From contig NZ_AP018042.1 of assembly GCF_002356295.1 (NCBI RefSeq), forward strand, positions 5,178,361-5,242,360: a stretch of 64,000 nt of DNA, written 5' to 3'. Both the position numbers and the translations under genes were made by a program. Below the pieces are notes generated by a model, which was not told where the DNA came from, did not search any database, and worked only from the letters and a program-made list of their open reading frames with translations. Shown one piece after another: positions 14,576 to 25,900 of this stretch. Position 1 is the stretch's first letter, and the number at the start of each line of letters is the position of its first letter. This DNA comes from Labilibaculum antarcticum (GTDB lineage: Bacteria > Bacteroidota > Bacteroidia > Bacteroidales > Marinifilaceae).

Positions 14576-16642
14576 CTAGAACCACTCTGATTTTTCGCCA
14601 ATACCACTAATAAATAATCCTTGGATTGCTCTTGAGAAGACAACGTAATAAAGCGATCGTTCCTGTTTTTCGTATTCTGCTTTTTCTTTAAAAGAGTAAT
14701 CCTGGTATCCTGAATGTTTAAGAGGAACATTTGCTTTAGATGCACCAAGGACAAATACAAATTTAAATTCATGACCTTTCATGTTATGAAAAGAGGAAAC
14801 TTTAATGGCGTTAGATAGAGCCTTTGAACTACTGATATCATTATACTTAATATCATTTTTATTTAAGGTCTTCTTAATATCATCTACAGCATAGTTGGTT
14901 CTTGCACAAACACAAATATCTGATGCTTCAGCCTGTTCATTATCAAGCAATCCTTTAATATTAGACAGAATATATTCATCTTGTTCCTCAGGAGTATTAA
15001 AAATTTGATACTGGGGTTCATCCCCATACATCAAAGAAACATAGCCCTTGCTATTTTCTTCTTCTCCATCAAAATTATCGTAGGACTCCTTTGATACAGT
15101 TTTCAATGCCATGAGCTTGATTTGTTCAGTTGTTCGGTAATTAATTTTCAACTTCTTACTTCTTTGCCCGCGAACGCTAATCCCTGATTGGGAGAAATTA
15201 ATTTTTCGCTGGTAAATATTCTGAAAGGGATCACCAACTAGAAACATATCATTTTCATGCTCCGAAACCAAGGATCTCATTAATGTCAATTCATTGTTCG
15301 TAAAATCCTGAATTTCATCACAAATTATATGGGAATATGGTTTATCATCTCTATTTGAAAAGAACTCACTTAATAAATTACATAACTCCAACTTAGAATA
15401 ATTCTCATCTTTTCTCTTGGCGAAATCTTGTATCAAATTCCAAATTTCGATTTTTTCTTTTCGTCCTATTCTTACTGTCCGACCTGTTCGCGAAGTTTTT
15501 AAATATTGTTCCAATGATTTTACATTCTTTCGTAAAAGAACATCATGATATTCAGACATTAAAAAATCCTCACTCATAGATGATGGGTTATATTCCAAGA
15601 CTTCTTTCCAAATTTCTAATTCTTGTTTTTCTGTTAGGAAACCTGAATTTGAAGGAATAACCTGATATTTTTTATCCCTTGCGATCTCAAATATCAATTT
15701 GTCGAAATTTATTATTTGAATAGAGTCAGCAGCAATGCCCAGATCAGAAATGGTGTTTTGCAAGTAAGATGTGAGAGACTTAGTGTAAGTAGTAAATAGA
15801 ATTGGTTTGGCAAATATCTCTATCTTTTGAGCTAAGTATTTAGCTCTGTGCATCGCACACACAGTTTTACCCGTTCCTGCGCCACCAGTAACTTTAACTG
15901 GACCTTTATAATCGCTAAAAGCCAGTTTACGCTGAGAAGGATGTAGAAAGACTTTCCATTTATCAAAATCACCTGAAAGTATTTTATCTATATCTTCATC
16001 ATCCGTAAGCATATAAATATGCTTTCTTGCATTATCACTAGATTCTGCCTCTAAATTATTTTTACCAGCTTCAATTTCTTCCAAAATTTCTTCGTAAGCA
16101 ATTCCTTCAGCCAGAAAATATAGATACTCGAAGTTGTCAGCAGGTAAGTTGTTTTTGATTTTAGTTAAGTCATCTATTGCACATAGATTACGTATGGTTT
16201 CTATCATTTGATCAGGCGTCCCAATCGCTTTCAGATGCGCCACAGAGTACTTGTTGTAAAGCGTTTCGTTCTCAATGATTTTTGTTTGAATCTTAGTTTC
16301 TGGAAGATCATACATTTGAAATGATTGAGTATTCTTGTTCCATTCAAAAACCTTATTCATTGCCCATGACATCGCTTCATCATGATTATCAACCCACAAC
16401 AAATGATAATTACTCCCTTCCTCAGGAGCTTGAATAATAGCCCGATACTTTAAATCGACCCGAACAGTCCGTAATGATTTATCTGAAAATGAGGATATTT
16501 TCTCATAATTAATAGCAGAAGAGGTTGGGTTCAGTTTGAATTTCTTAATTAATTCTCTGGTTTTTTTTTGAATGTTCTTAGGAACTCTAGAAAAGGAATC
16601 GAGAAAAGAGTCGTGAAGAATTAGATTTATAGAATTGCTCAT
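14576..16642 (-). CDS. RelE-like domain fused to UvrD-type helicase
   Basis: A 688-residue fusion, last gene of the five-gene operon. Residues 1-95 resemble a RelE/ParE toxin fold: NLILHDSFLDSF, VPKNIQKKTRELIKKF, SLRTVRVDLKYRAIIQ and YHLLWVDNHDEAMSWA. A linker follows, then a superfamily 1 helicase: Walker A GGAGTGKT near 252, DEIQDF as motif II, GDPFQNIYQ as motif III, INYRT as motif IV, NMKGHEFKFVFVLG as motif V and YVVFSRA as motif VI. All motor motifs are intact. The ATG overlaps the stop of the preceding gene (TAATG), so translation is coupled. The RelE-like part may bind or cleave RNA, or just be a docking fold. Confidence 0.85.
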   Translation of the reverse strand: MSNSINLILHDSFLDSFSRVPKNIQKKTRELIKKFKLNPTSSAINYEKISSFSDKSLRTVRVDLKYRAIIQAPEEGSNYHLLWVDNHDEAMSWAMNKVFEWNKNTQSFQMYDLPETKIQTKIIENETLYNKYSVAHLKAIGTPDQMIETIRNLCAIDDLTKIKNNLPADNFEYLYFLAEGIAYEEILEEIEAGKNNLEAESSDNARKHIYMLTDDEDIDKILSGDFDKWKVFLHPSQRKLAFSDYKGPVKVTGGAGTGKTVCAMHRAKYLAQKIEIFAKPILFTTYTKSLTSYLQNTISDLGIAADSIQIINFDKLIFEIARDKKYQVIPSNSGFLTEKQELEIWKEVLEYNPSSMSEDFLMSEYHDVLLRKNVKSLEQYLKTSRTGRTVRIGRKEKIEIWNLIQDFAKRKDENYSKLELCNLLSEFFSNRDDKPYSHIICDEIQDFTNNELTLMRSLVSEHENDMFLVGDPFQNIYQRKINFSQSGISVRGQRSKKLKINYRTTEQIKLMALKTVSKESYDNFDGEEENSKGYVSLMYGDEPQYQIFNTPEEQDEYILSNIKGLLDNEQAEASDICVCARTNYAVDDIKKTLNKNDIKYNDISSSKALSNAIKVSSFHNMKGHEFKFVFVLGASKANVPLKHSGYQDYSFKEKAEYEKQERSLYYVVFSRAIQGLFISGIGEKSEWF

Positions 16643-19600
16643 TATTTAATGTTTTTTAGATCAAAGTTTTCCAATGTATATTCAGAGTAATCATTCTTTA
16701 TGAAATAGGCTTGATCCTCTTCACTGAATGGATTTATAAAGAATTTTTTATCGTGCGAACCTAATTCCGCCGAAGCCATTATTTCTTCATTATGGAGTAA
16801 ATCAAAATCGTATTCAGTATTAAATTCAATACCTGCTTTAATTAACTGCCTTACAATATCATGAAGTGATTCTTCAAAATTGGTTAGTATTTCCAAATTA
16901 GAATCAGACTTATTTTCTGGGACAAGTTTACTTGTAAAACCAGCTTCAATTTGGTGAAATTGAGAAAGGTTATAAACCTGCCAAAAGAATTCCCAATTAT
17001 CCTTTTCCCATTTCTCTATTGTATCATTTAGTAAAGCAAATCCCTTTGTCTTAAGCGTCTGAAGATGAATGAAAATTGACATACTCATTTCATCAGTAAA
17101 GTTTAAGTTATCAGATAAAGCATATTCATTGGGTTTATTCTTAGTGCCTTTATCTAGCTGAATTTTTTTTGAGTCAATAAAAGTTTCCACTAGATCCTCG
17201 CTGAAACATATATTTAATGCCTGATGTTGACAAGAAAATAAAAGAAGAGATGACCATTTACTTATCTCCGTTTTATTAATTGGTGATAGCAATAGATAAT
17301 TGAATCGATCAAAACTGTTCCCATTCATTAAAGTTTCGTCACTGTATTCCTTAAGTAGAGAGTGTTTATCACAGAGTTGTTTTGCAATGTTCTCATTAAA
17401 ACTAGCGTTAAAAGCATCTTTCGCTTTTAATTTTGCTTTGGAAATAATATCGTCCCATGAAAAAACCCACAAATGATATTTTCCGGATTGAACAATAGCG
17501 TTTCTAATTTTCATATCAGAAGGCACTCTTGGATGCTCTTTTGTAGCATGGAACGAATAACCATCTAAATAAACGACAATGTCTTTGACTTCTTCAATTT
17601 CAGAAAATGATAAGAATTGATCATTCTTAGAAATTGACACACATTTAAAAACAAAATCAGGTGTGGTAGTATAATTCACTCCCTTAAGATAATTACCCAA
17701 ATTTTGTGGCCATATCTCATAGATCATTTTACAATCCCCTTGTTCAAGATTTAAAGTATACTTTTTCTCACCTGGATCTGAACTCTCATAAAAGTTAGCT
17801 TCAAATTTTTCGGACAAAAGCTCAATGAACCGATCTTCCAAATCAGACTCCTCACTGTTTGCAAAACCATCAATCCCCTTTAAACTATCTACCACATTCC
17901 ATTCACCCGCCTTCTCTATTATATTTTGGAATAGATTTTCCGCTTCATTTCGACTTAAAATATCTCTTTCATACTGATTGCCATAGGTGTATATACACTT
18001 ATAACAGCCATCTTTACCTTCGTCTTTACAAGTACATAAACGAATTTTATCGTATGCAATTTGTAACATCTTAGTAAACTCTATAGGATCAAAAAGCTTT
18101 GAAAGATAACCTGTACCACCTGGGATGGTTTCATACATAATCAGATACCTGTCTTTTCTATTTGATTCTTTATTGAACTCTTCATATTCACGAATATGAA
18201 CATGATCAGGATGACCTTTGTAGTAATTTTTCAATCCAAGAAATAAGCCTGCTTTAAAAATTGAAACTCTTTCTTCTGTTCTAAAATCCTGTACAGGTAA
18301 AAGAATCTTTATTGCCTCGGTATAGAATTCTCTGTATAAGTATATTTCTTTAAAATAATCATCAGAATGACCTTTGTACTCCTGCTTTTTATTTGAACAA
18401 TATCCAAAGTGATATGATTTCTTTTTAGAAGATAATTCATACTGTGTGTATGCCCTTTCAGCTGTTTTACCACAGGTTTGACATACAACAAAACCAACTT
18501 CCGGAAAATTGGTGCCATTAATTTCTATTTCGCTGGTACCAAAAAAACCGTCTTCTTTTATTCCGGTATTTATTTCAATGTATTTTGTTTTTGAAAAGAA
18601 CTCTATTCCAAATGGAATTCGTTTCAATATTCGAGCACCTTTTGATGTCGTAGGATCCGTTTTAATGTGAATTGATTTTTGATAGAATTTACGATCACGA
18701 TCATCCTTTGTATCGGTAATCTTGGATTTATCGCTGTCATTAACCGAGATTACCGATTTTAAACGAACGATTGTCTTTTTATTGCTGGTTGCTCCCCAAG
18801 AGTTGTGACCACATTTGGGACAAACCGATTGATTGGATGGGACATCAATATCCAATTGCATTTCATCACAATTACTGCATAAACGATAAATTTCATACTC
18901 TTCACGAGAGAATATCTCCAGACCATGCATTTCAAGCATATGCCCTTGAGAGTAAAATATATTAGCAGGTGCGAGTTCTGAAATAGCAGAAGAAGAAGGT
19001 CTTATGATATCACCAAAACTTTCGCTTTTAAAACTCACAACACCGTCTTTCTCATTTTTCTTTACCACTTGAGCATTCAAAGACACTCCCGTTTCAGGGA
19101 ATGCATAATTGGGTAATATGCCTATGTTGGTTAAATATTCTACTACATTTCTTTTATTAATATTGTAAATAGCACCAGATAAAGCTTTCTTTTCTTTTTT
19201 AAGAATCAAGGCTTCAGGACTGGTTATTGGTAATTTCTTAAGATCACTTTCAAGCTTCTTACGTTTTGATTCATAATACTTGATCTCTTCCAATAAATTA
19301 AAATGAATTCGAGTAATTGAAGTAATGAAGACACCTGATAACAAGTCTTGTTTAATGATATCAAAAACCAAAGGATCTTCCTCTCTAGCCTCCTTAAAAT
19401 GCCCAATAAATTGTTCAAAAAGAAAATCTTTATTAAGCTCTATAAATTTTGCGATTTGATTAAATACAAATCTGTTGTCATCAATAGGCAGTGATTTTAA
19501 AGCCAATCGCTTTACCACGAAAGGTATTCTATTTGAGTCCGGGTCTGAGGAAGCCCATGTATCAAAGCAATAGGCCATAAAATGCCTTCTTAAAATATCT

Positions 19601-22600
19601 TTAGCTCTTAGGTAGCAAGCGGGTGTTCTGACTTCCCCTGCCATCATCTCCATGGGATCCTTGTAGTAATACAAATCGTGCTGATCGCGACCTGCCATGT
19701 TCAGAATTAAAGATGTACCGCTAGATCTTCCAGCACGCCCCACTCTTTGCAAGTAGTTCGACGTTTCAGGAGGTAAGGATGAATTAAAGGTTATATTAAG
19801 GTCGCCAATATCGATACCCATTTCGAGGGTTGAGGTGGCAACTAATACATTTGTACTTTTATAGGAGGGTCTTTTCTTAAAATCGTTTTCCAGCTCTTCT
19901 CTTTTATTTCTATCGATTAAGCCTGTATGATCATTTGCAAAAATACGTAGCGAGCGCCCACGATTGTAAACCATACGGTAGTAATCAAAAATATCTTCGC
20001 TATTTAGTTTATATTTACCCGGACACCTGTACTGCAAGCAAGACATGCCAGAAGTTATGGTTTCGTTTAAAACGCCCACATTCATTTCATGTCCACAAGT
20101 ACTACAAATAAATGTTTTTACTTCATTTGTTATTGCCAAGCTATCTTCAGATAAACCATAGTTAAGAACACCTTCAGCATTTTTTTTATCCAATAAATTA
20201 TTAGACTCTAAATCATCTAAAAGCTGTTTGTAGAAATCATTTATCAGGTTGGTTTCCTCATAGTTAATTAGAGGGAAAGATTTACGAAAAAAAGTACTGT
20301 ACCAATTGTGTTTCTTATCTATTTGAATCACATCGAACACCGCTGTATTCTTAGCTCGTTCGAGAGTTATAAACTTAGGCAAGCGAGTATGCTTCCCAAA
20401 ATTCTTAATCAAGAAATTACTCTTATTTATATTTTGAGTTATCAAATAATAATTAGTTTTCCCTGTTCTGAATGATTTCAGATAAGTATGATCCACTCCC
20501 CCTCGTTGTCGCAAGCGATGAAGAAAACCATTCAGGAATTTAAGAAAATCCTCCTTTTCAATTCTGTTATCGAGCGCATTTGCCTTGAGCCAATCCTTCA
20601 TCTGCTCAAATACATCAGTCATTTTCTTTGTATCAAAACAAATGGCGGAGGCAGCCGATCTTTCTAATGTACGACCCGTTGTGGCATTATAAGTAAATTC
20701 CGACCAGAGTTCCCAACTGATTCTGTTTGAAAATTCTCTATCAAAAGCATAGGGAAACTTACCCGATTTGTCTTTATAATCATCAATGGATATTCGACTA
20801 TCACAGTCGGGAGGAAGAAATTTAAAATAGTATGCTTCTATTGGGTTTTCAGCATTTTCATCTGCCTTCTGTTTCCAATGGTTCTCAAATTGCTTATAAA
20901 AGTCAGGTAATAAGACAGGTGTTTTATTTAGATTGATAGTGCTCTGGATGGCATGTCGCATGCCAAAACGGAAGTTTCTATTTTCGATAAAACCTGCCTG
21001 ATGAGCGGCATCTTGAACGCCGTTGGTAAAAGCTAATAATTTACGCTGTTTATCAGGCGTATCATCCATAGATGAAGCCAAAACCTGAGCTGTTGCCACA
21101 GATTCGATAGTGGGAATACCCGTACCTATCAAAGACAAATTATCGACGGTATTGCAATGAGGGCATATTTTTTGAATCCCATGCTGATCCTGCACACGAA
21201 CACCAAATATTTTAAAGGATTCAACGCTAAGCTTTTTATCAGACAAAATTAAAGAATGAGGATCGATGTATGCATCGATTGGATCACCAGTGTAATTGTA
21301 ATCTTCAGCAAATACTTGCTTAAAATCAGCATCCTGTAAGGATGAGATAAAGTAAATGTTCTTATTTTGGCTATCTGCCATAAACAACTGGCGTGTTCTA
21401 GCTAAATCTTGTTCGAGGGTTTCACTCTGCTCTTTTTTTATTGCTATCCATCCAGAAGCCCCACATTCTCTGCAATAATAAGGTGGAAGAGACAAAACAG
21501 GATCGGAGGTATTTATCTCAGATTCCCATTCGAAAACAGGAGTCGGTTGAACTTTCCTCAATATTCGGTTTAAACTTCGCAACCAGTAGGTAATTTGCAG
21601 ATACAAAAATGGGAATTGCTTAGTGCCAGACTGTTCTTTGGCATAAGACATCAAAGTTAATAATGAAGCAAAAAGAGCGTGAATCTTGTCATTCGATAAT
21701 GTGTTGTCAAGTCCCGTTTTATGCCCCCACTTAATTAAAACATCCTGAATATGGGAAACATTAGATTGAGTAATCTGTAGAAGGTAATATAACCACTCAT
21801 TGGTTTTTAAAAGCTCCCCCAGTTCAACTCTATTTTTATCAGCATAGCCCCAAAAAGCAAGCTGCCTGTTTATGTAAATTCCATATTCATCGGACTCATT
21901 AAAGCGACAATCTTCAATTTCATCCAGATTTATATCCGGCATTACTAAATCACTGGCAAAAAACTCTTCGGCCTCTAGACGCTGCTCTTCAACTACGGCA
22001 TCTTTAGTTACATGAACCCCAAATACATCGGAAAAGAATTGCACCAATTCCTCTTTCCCTTTTTCGCCACCTCCCATGGTTGCGGAAGTCCCAATAGGTA
22101 CAATTTGATTGTGAGGCAATTTTAATTTCAATTTTAATCTTCGAATCAAATTCGCGACATCTGAACCTTTGGCTCCATCGTAGGTATGGAGTTCGTCGAG
22201 AACCAAAAACTTAAGCAAGTCTGGCTGATTGTAGTTATGGCGCCACAAGCCATTATACTCTGCCCTCATCAGTGCGAAATCGAGCATTTTAAAGTTCGTT
22301 AATATGATATCAGGAGGTGAGCTTGTTATCGTTTGCCTATCCTCAATGATACCATCGGGTTCCATACGGGTTGATCGGGTTTTTCCTTTTGCTTTGCCCT
22401 CCCCAATAAAAAGACCCGCTCGAATTTGACCTCTTAATATGTAATTACCATCCTCATCTTTAAAATTATTAATCTCTTCCGCTAATCTACGAGCCTGGTC
22501 GGTTGCCAGGGCATTCATAGGGTAAAGTATAATGGCTTTAATGCCCGGAGTATCTCTATGTTGATAGCAATAGTCCAATAAAGGGAAAAGAAAACTTTCT

Positions 22601-22929
22601 GTTTTTCCGGAGCCCGTACCTGTGGTAAGAATTAGAGGTTCTGGAGTATTTCCATTACGGGTAGATAGACGCTTAAAAGCTTCAAATTGATGCCTGTATG
22701 GGTCAAAACCAGGCTTTATTTTTATGAAATGCTCAATATGGTCCGATTCATCCGTTTTTTCGAATGGCAAACGTACCTGCATAAAGGGACCTTTGAACAT
22801 TCCCTTTCGTTTATCGAAAAGAAAATCATTTAAAGCGAGCTTCAGGTTTTTATCCTGAAAATTAAAGGTTGCTTTGAGATATTCGGTTACAGAATGCTTT
22901 ATTTCTTCGGCTTGTAATATTGGGAGCAT
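16642..22929 (-). CDS. Giant DEAD/DEAH helicase with DUF1998 and Vsr-like tail (DruE/DrmA-DrmB-like)
   Basis: A 2095-residue COG1205-type helicase. The first RecA lobe has TGTGSGKT (about 101-108) and DELHTYDGAKG (about 243), then TSATMGGG. The second lobe has ATSTLEMGIDIGD and QRVGRAGR near 1060. Zinc-ribbon pairs occur at CRECG, CPHC, CSTCG, CSNC/CPKCG and CQTCG. The DUF1998 region ends with CTC, then GCYKC near 1640. Residues about 1700-1830 (TTPDFVF, then IVVYLDGYSFH and WVFSWDD) resemble a Vsr/DUF559 endonuclease fold. Size and plan match DruE of Druantia, or DrmA plus DrmB of DISARM in one chain. It starts 1 bp after the upstream stop. Confidence 0.9.
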   Translation of the reverse strand: MLPILQAEEIKHSVTEYLKATFNFQDKNLKLALNDFLFDKRKGMFKGPFMQVRLPFEKTDESDHIEHFIKIKPGFDPYRHQFEAFKRLSTRNGNTPEPLILTTGTGSGKTESFLFPLLDYCYQHRDTPGIKAIILYPMNALATDQARRLAEEINNFKDEDGNYILRGQIRAGLFIGEGKAKGKTRSTRMEPDGIIEDRQTITSSPPDIILTNFKMLDFALMRAEYNGLWRHNYNQPDLLKFLVLDELHTYDGAKGSDVANLIRRLKLKLKLPHNQIVPIGTSATMGGGEKGKEELVQFFSDVFGVHVTKDAVVEEQRLEAEEFFASDLVMPDINLDEIEDCRFNESDEYGIYINRQLAFWGYADKNRVELGELLKTNEWLYYLLQITQSNVSHIQDVLIKWGHKTGLDNTLSNDKIHALFASLLTLMSYAKEQSGTKQFPFLYLQITYWLRSLNRILRKVQPTPVFEWESEINTSDPVLSLPPYYCRECGASGWIAIKKEQSETLEQDLARTRQLFMADSQNKNIYFISSLQDADFKQVFAEDYNYTGDPIDAYIDPHSLILSDKKLSVESFKIFGVRVQDQHGIQKICPHCNTVDNLSLIGTGIPTIESVATAQVLASSMDDTPDKQRKLLAFTNGVQDAAHQAGFIENRNFRFGMRHAIQSTINLNKTPVLLPDFYKQFENHWKQKADENAENPIEAYYFKFLPPDCDSRISIDDYKDKSGKFPYAFDREFSNRISWELWSEFTYNATTGRTLERSAASAICFDTKKMTDVFEQMKDWLKANALDNRIEKEDFLKFLNGFLHRLRQRGGVDHTYLKSFRTGKTNYYLITQNINKSNFLIKNFGKHTRLPKFITLERAKNTAVFDVIQIDKKHNWYSTFFRKSFPLINYEETNLINDFYKQLLDDLESNNLLDKKNAEGVLNYGLSEDSLAITNEVKTFICSTCGHEMNVGVLNETITSGMSCLQYRCPGKYKLNSEDIFDYYRMVYNRGRSLRIFANDHTGLIDRNKREELENDFKKRPSYKSTNVLVATSTLEMGIDIGDLNITFNSSLPPETSNYLQRVGRAGRSSGTSLILNMAGRDQHDLYYYKDPMEMMAGEVRTPACYLRAKDILRRHFMAYCFDTWASSDPDSNRIPFVVKRLALKSLPIDDNRFVFNQIAKFIELNKDFLFEQFIGHFKEAREEDPLVFDIIKQDLLSGVFITSITRIHFNLLEEIKYYESKRKKLESDLKKLPITSPEALILKKEKKALSGAIYNINKRNVVEYLTNIGILPNYAFPETGVSLNAQVVKKNEKDGVVSFKSESFGDIIRPSSSAISELAPANIFYSQGHMLEMHGLEIFSREEYEIYRLCSNCDEMQLDIDVPSNQSVCPKCGHNSWGATSNKKTIVRLKSVISVNDSDKSKITDTKDDRDRKFYQKSIHIKTDPTTSKGARILKRIPFGIEFFSKTKYIEINTGIKEDGFFGTSEIEINGTNFPEVGFVVCQTCGKTAERAYTQYELSSKKKSYHFGYCSNKKQEYKGHSDDYFKEIYLYREFYTEAIKILLPVQDFRTEERVSIFKAGLFLGLKNYYKGHPDHVHIREYEEFNKESNRKDRYLIMYETIPGGTGYLSKLFDPIEFTKMLQIAYDKIRLCTCKDEGKDGCYKCIYTYGNQYERDILSRNEAENLFQNIIEKAGEWNVVDSLKGIDGFANSEESDLEDRFIELLSEKFEANFYESSDPGEKKYTLNLEQGDCKMIYEIWPQNLGNYLKGVNYTTTPDFVFKCVSISKNDQFLSFSEIEEVKDIVVYLDGYSFHATKEHPRVPSDMKIRNAIVQSGKYHLWVFSWDDIISKAKLKAKDAFNASFNENIAKQLCDKHSLLKEYSDETLMNGNSFDRFNYLLLSPINKTEISKWSSLLLFSCQHQALNICFSEDLVETFIDSKKIQLDKGTKNKPNEYALSDNLNFTDEMSMSIFIHLQTLKTKGFALLNDTIEKWEKDNWEFFWQVYNLSQFHQIEAGFTSKLVPENKSDSNLEILTNFEESLHDIVRQLIKAGIEFNTEYDFDLLHNEEIMASAELGSHDKKFFINPFSEEDQAYFIKNDYSEYTLENFDLKNIK

Positions 22930-22930
22930 A

Positions 22931-25900
22931 TTAATTTTCTTTAATTTTTAACGAAATTAAATAATCTGCTGAGCTTACTGAATAGTGTTCATTATTTAAG
23001 AATGAATCTTCGTCGATAAAAAAGTTTTCTATGATATGGATGTTATTACCATGAACCAAAGCAATTTGATATCGATCCTTATAGTCAAAACCTGTTTTTT
23101 TCTCATCCTTGCTCAAATGGAATGTTCTACCATTAAAGGCTTTTACTTCCAAATAAAACCAATCGGGGTTGTTAATATTTTTATATTGAATATCGTAATG
23201 AAATGTATCTGACTTATCGGTTTTATATTTGGAATTGCCCGATACCCACTCCACCTCTTCAACATCAACAGAAGCTACTAGCGTGTTGAAAACCAACTCC
23301 TCTGCCTTTTCACCCAATTTCTTATTCCTACTAATATCCTTATCTGAATGTATCCACCTATTACTTGTTGGTTTACTAGTTCCTTTAGGTTCAATTGCAG
23401 TAGTTTGGCTAATAATAACATTACCTATCCGAGGTTCTATCTTTTTAAGATCGTCAGATTCGACAGAACACCTGGATAGGGAAATAAATTCCTTTTCCAG
23501 TTTTTCTTCGTTTCCTTCAAAATACAAAAGACTTTTCAATTTATTGTCCTGCAGGTCATCATCATGAAGACTATATTTATCCAATAGGTGTTTGTATTTA
23601 TTTTCAAAACATTTCTTTATTTCTACATCTACAAGTAAACTCAAGTTAAATAAACGATAGGTCGCATCTTTTATAATATCAATATAATTCAGGTCTAAAT
23701 TGAATTTATTGTCATCCAGTATTTGTAGGATAGATTCATCAGATTTTATTTGATCAAACGAAATTTGCTGATCAATAAGTAATGCTTGTTTTTCTTTCTC
23801 GTTGTTCAATTTGAGCCACAACAAAGAATTAAACCTAGACTTAAGATCTTTTAGTGTATTTTCCAAACCTCTCTTGTGAGAGCTTCGAATTCCAAAGGAG
23901 TTGCTTTCCAAAATTTCATCCAAGCTGAAATCCAATGCATTCGAAATCCAAACTAGAAAATTGAAACTTTCCAAGTTTTTAAAATCATTAAAGTCGACTG
24001 TCTGATAGTAATCTGGGAGAATAAGTGAAAATTCCTTTTCCAAAACAGAGCTTAAAATCTTTGTATTACTGATTGAACTCTGGAGGGATTTACCTTTAAG
24101 GACAAATACTTTTTCCCAAAACATCATTTCGACTTCTGAAAAACCCAATAATTTAAAAGCACGCATCCGAAGATCTGTTAATTCATCTACTTTAATAAGG
24201 TGCTCTACTTCACGAATATGATCTTTAAAAATAGTCCTGAACGTATTCTTCAGTTCCTTTATCTTAAAGCAGATGCAAATCATCTCTGCTATGGCATCAC
24301 AAAGAAAGGAATTCTTTTGAAGCTGATTAATATCTCTAAAATTAGGACTACTCTTTAGATAGAAGGTTGAATCGATATTTATAAATTCGTTTTCATCAAG
24401 TTCAATTTGTTTGATTTCTCCAAAACTGTATTGACAATTATCAACTAAACAAATGGACAGATTTTTGATTGAATTGACCTCAGTCTGTTCATTATCGCCC
24501 TTTTTAAGCGTATTCAACCGATAGGTTAATAGAAAAGGTTTGATTCGATCGAAATAAGAAATGAACGTTTTATTTAAAGGATGTCCTTCATAAGAGACTA
24601 ACTTAATGTTTTTCACTTCATCTTTAATGAGTGATACACCAAAAAACTCTTTTACATTTTGTTCTCCTTTACGTTTGGGTAAATTAAGCATCCAAAATTT
24701 ATTGAGAATATTTTGGGGTAAAATGTTATTATCAGAGTAATATACCTCACTCGCCATAATGGGTTCTAATTTTCCAGTTAATCCTCCTTTACGAGCGAAA
24801 TATTTAATTTCAGAAAAATCAGGCTTGTAACCCCTAAGTTTTGCCTCTTTATTTTTGGCGAAATATTCTAAAACTCGATTGTAGACTGTCTGACTCCCAT
24901 TTGCGTCATCGTTCGTGACTTGACGTAAAAGCTCATAAATTTTATGAGGTTGTAAATCATTAAATGATTTATTAGCACCTAGTTTTTTTAAGACATAATT
25001 TATATCAGTCCTGTCAATATTTAGTTCTGAAAAAACTCGATTCTCAAAATCGAATGTATCAAAACCGCTATTCCCTATTAATTCATCCTCAATCAGAATA
25101 TTTGCAAATAGATTTTCCCTGTATAATTGATGAAAAATATAAGAGGGTTTTTCATGAAGTTCTGTTGTGTTTTTATTGTAGGTATATTTAAAAACATCCT
25201 GATTTTCTCTTTCAAGCTGAGATAATATTTTCTTATCAATAAGTATCCATGCCACCAGTTTCTCTGTAGAAATATCCTTTGATTCCAGTATCTCAGCAAG
25301 GTTATCTATTGTAAAGACATTGTAATATTTCCAAGGATTGTTTTCAGGCGTACGCGTATTTTTAAATACAAAATCGATGTAGGGATCAGAGTTCCATCTA
25401 TTGACATCTTTTTCAATTTTTTTAAACTTTGTGTGTTTATTCACTCCAAGCCATAAAAAGAAGTTTTCGATGAATTTACTATCCATATCTTCTTGATAAA
25501 AATCCCATGAATCCATATCTGCAACAAAGTCCTTATTTTCATAAAAGTCCTCAAAAATAAGCTCTGTCTTATTTCCAGAAGGAAAGCCCTTCCCCAAAAA
25601 AAGATCACTACTAAGTGTTTCTTCTCCATTCCGGTTTAGTAAAAGAACTTTTTCGTCAATTATTCCTCTCCGTTCGGGGTTCTTTTTAAAAATATGGAAT
25701 AATGATTTGGAGTATTGTTGAAGTATTGTCTTCTTATCTACTGTAGTTGTTCGTAAATGACGATTGGTTGCACTGGTCATGTTCCGAATCACATCCGTTA
25801 TATCATTTGAGCCCATATTGAATAATGGCGATAAAACTTTTTTAAGTGGACGTGAAATATCTTCGTTGTTCGATCTATACTTTGCTATATCGGCAGAAAA

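Noticed and set aside
14530-14772. An 80-codon frame at the end of the operon on the same strand.
   Set aside because: It overlaps the helicase gene's motif VI region in another frame and lacks its own signals.
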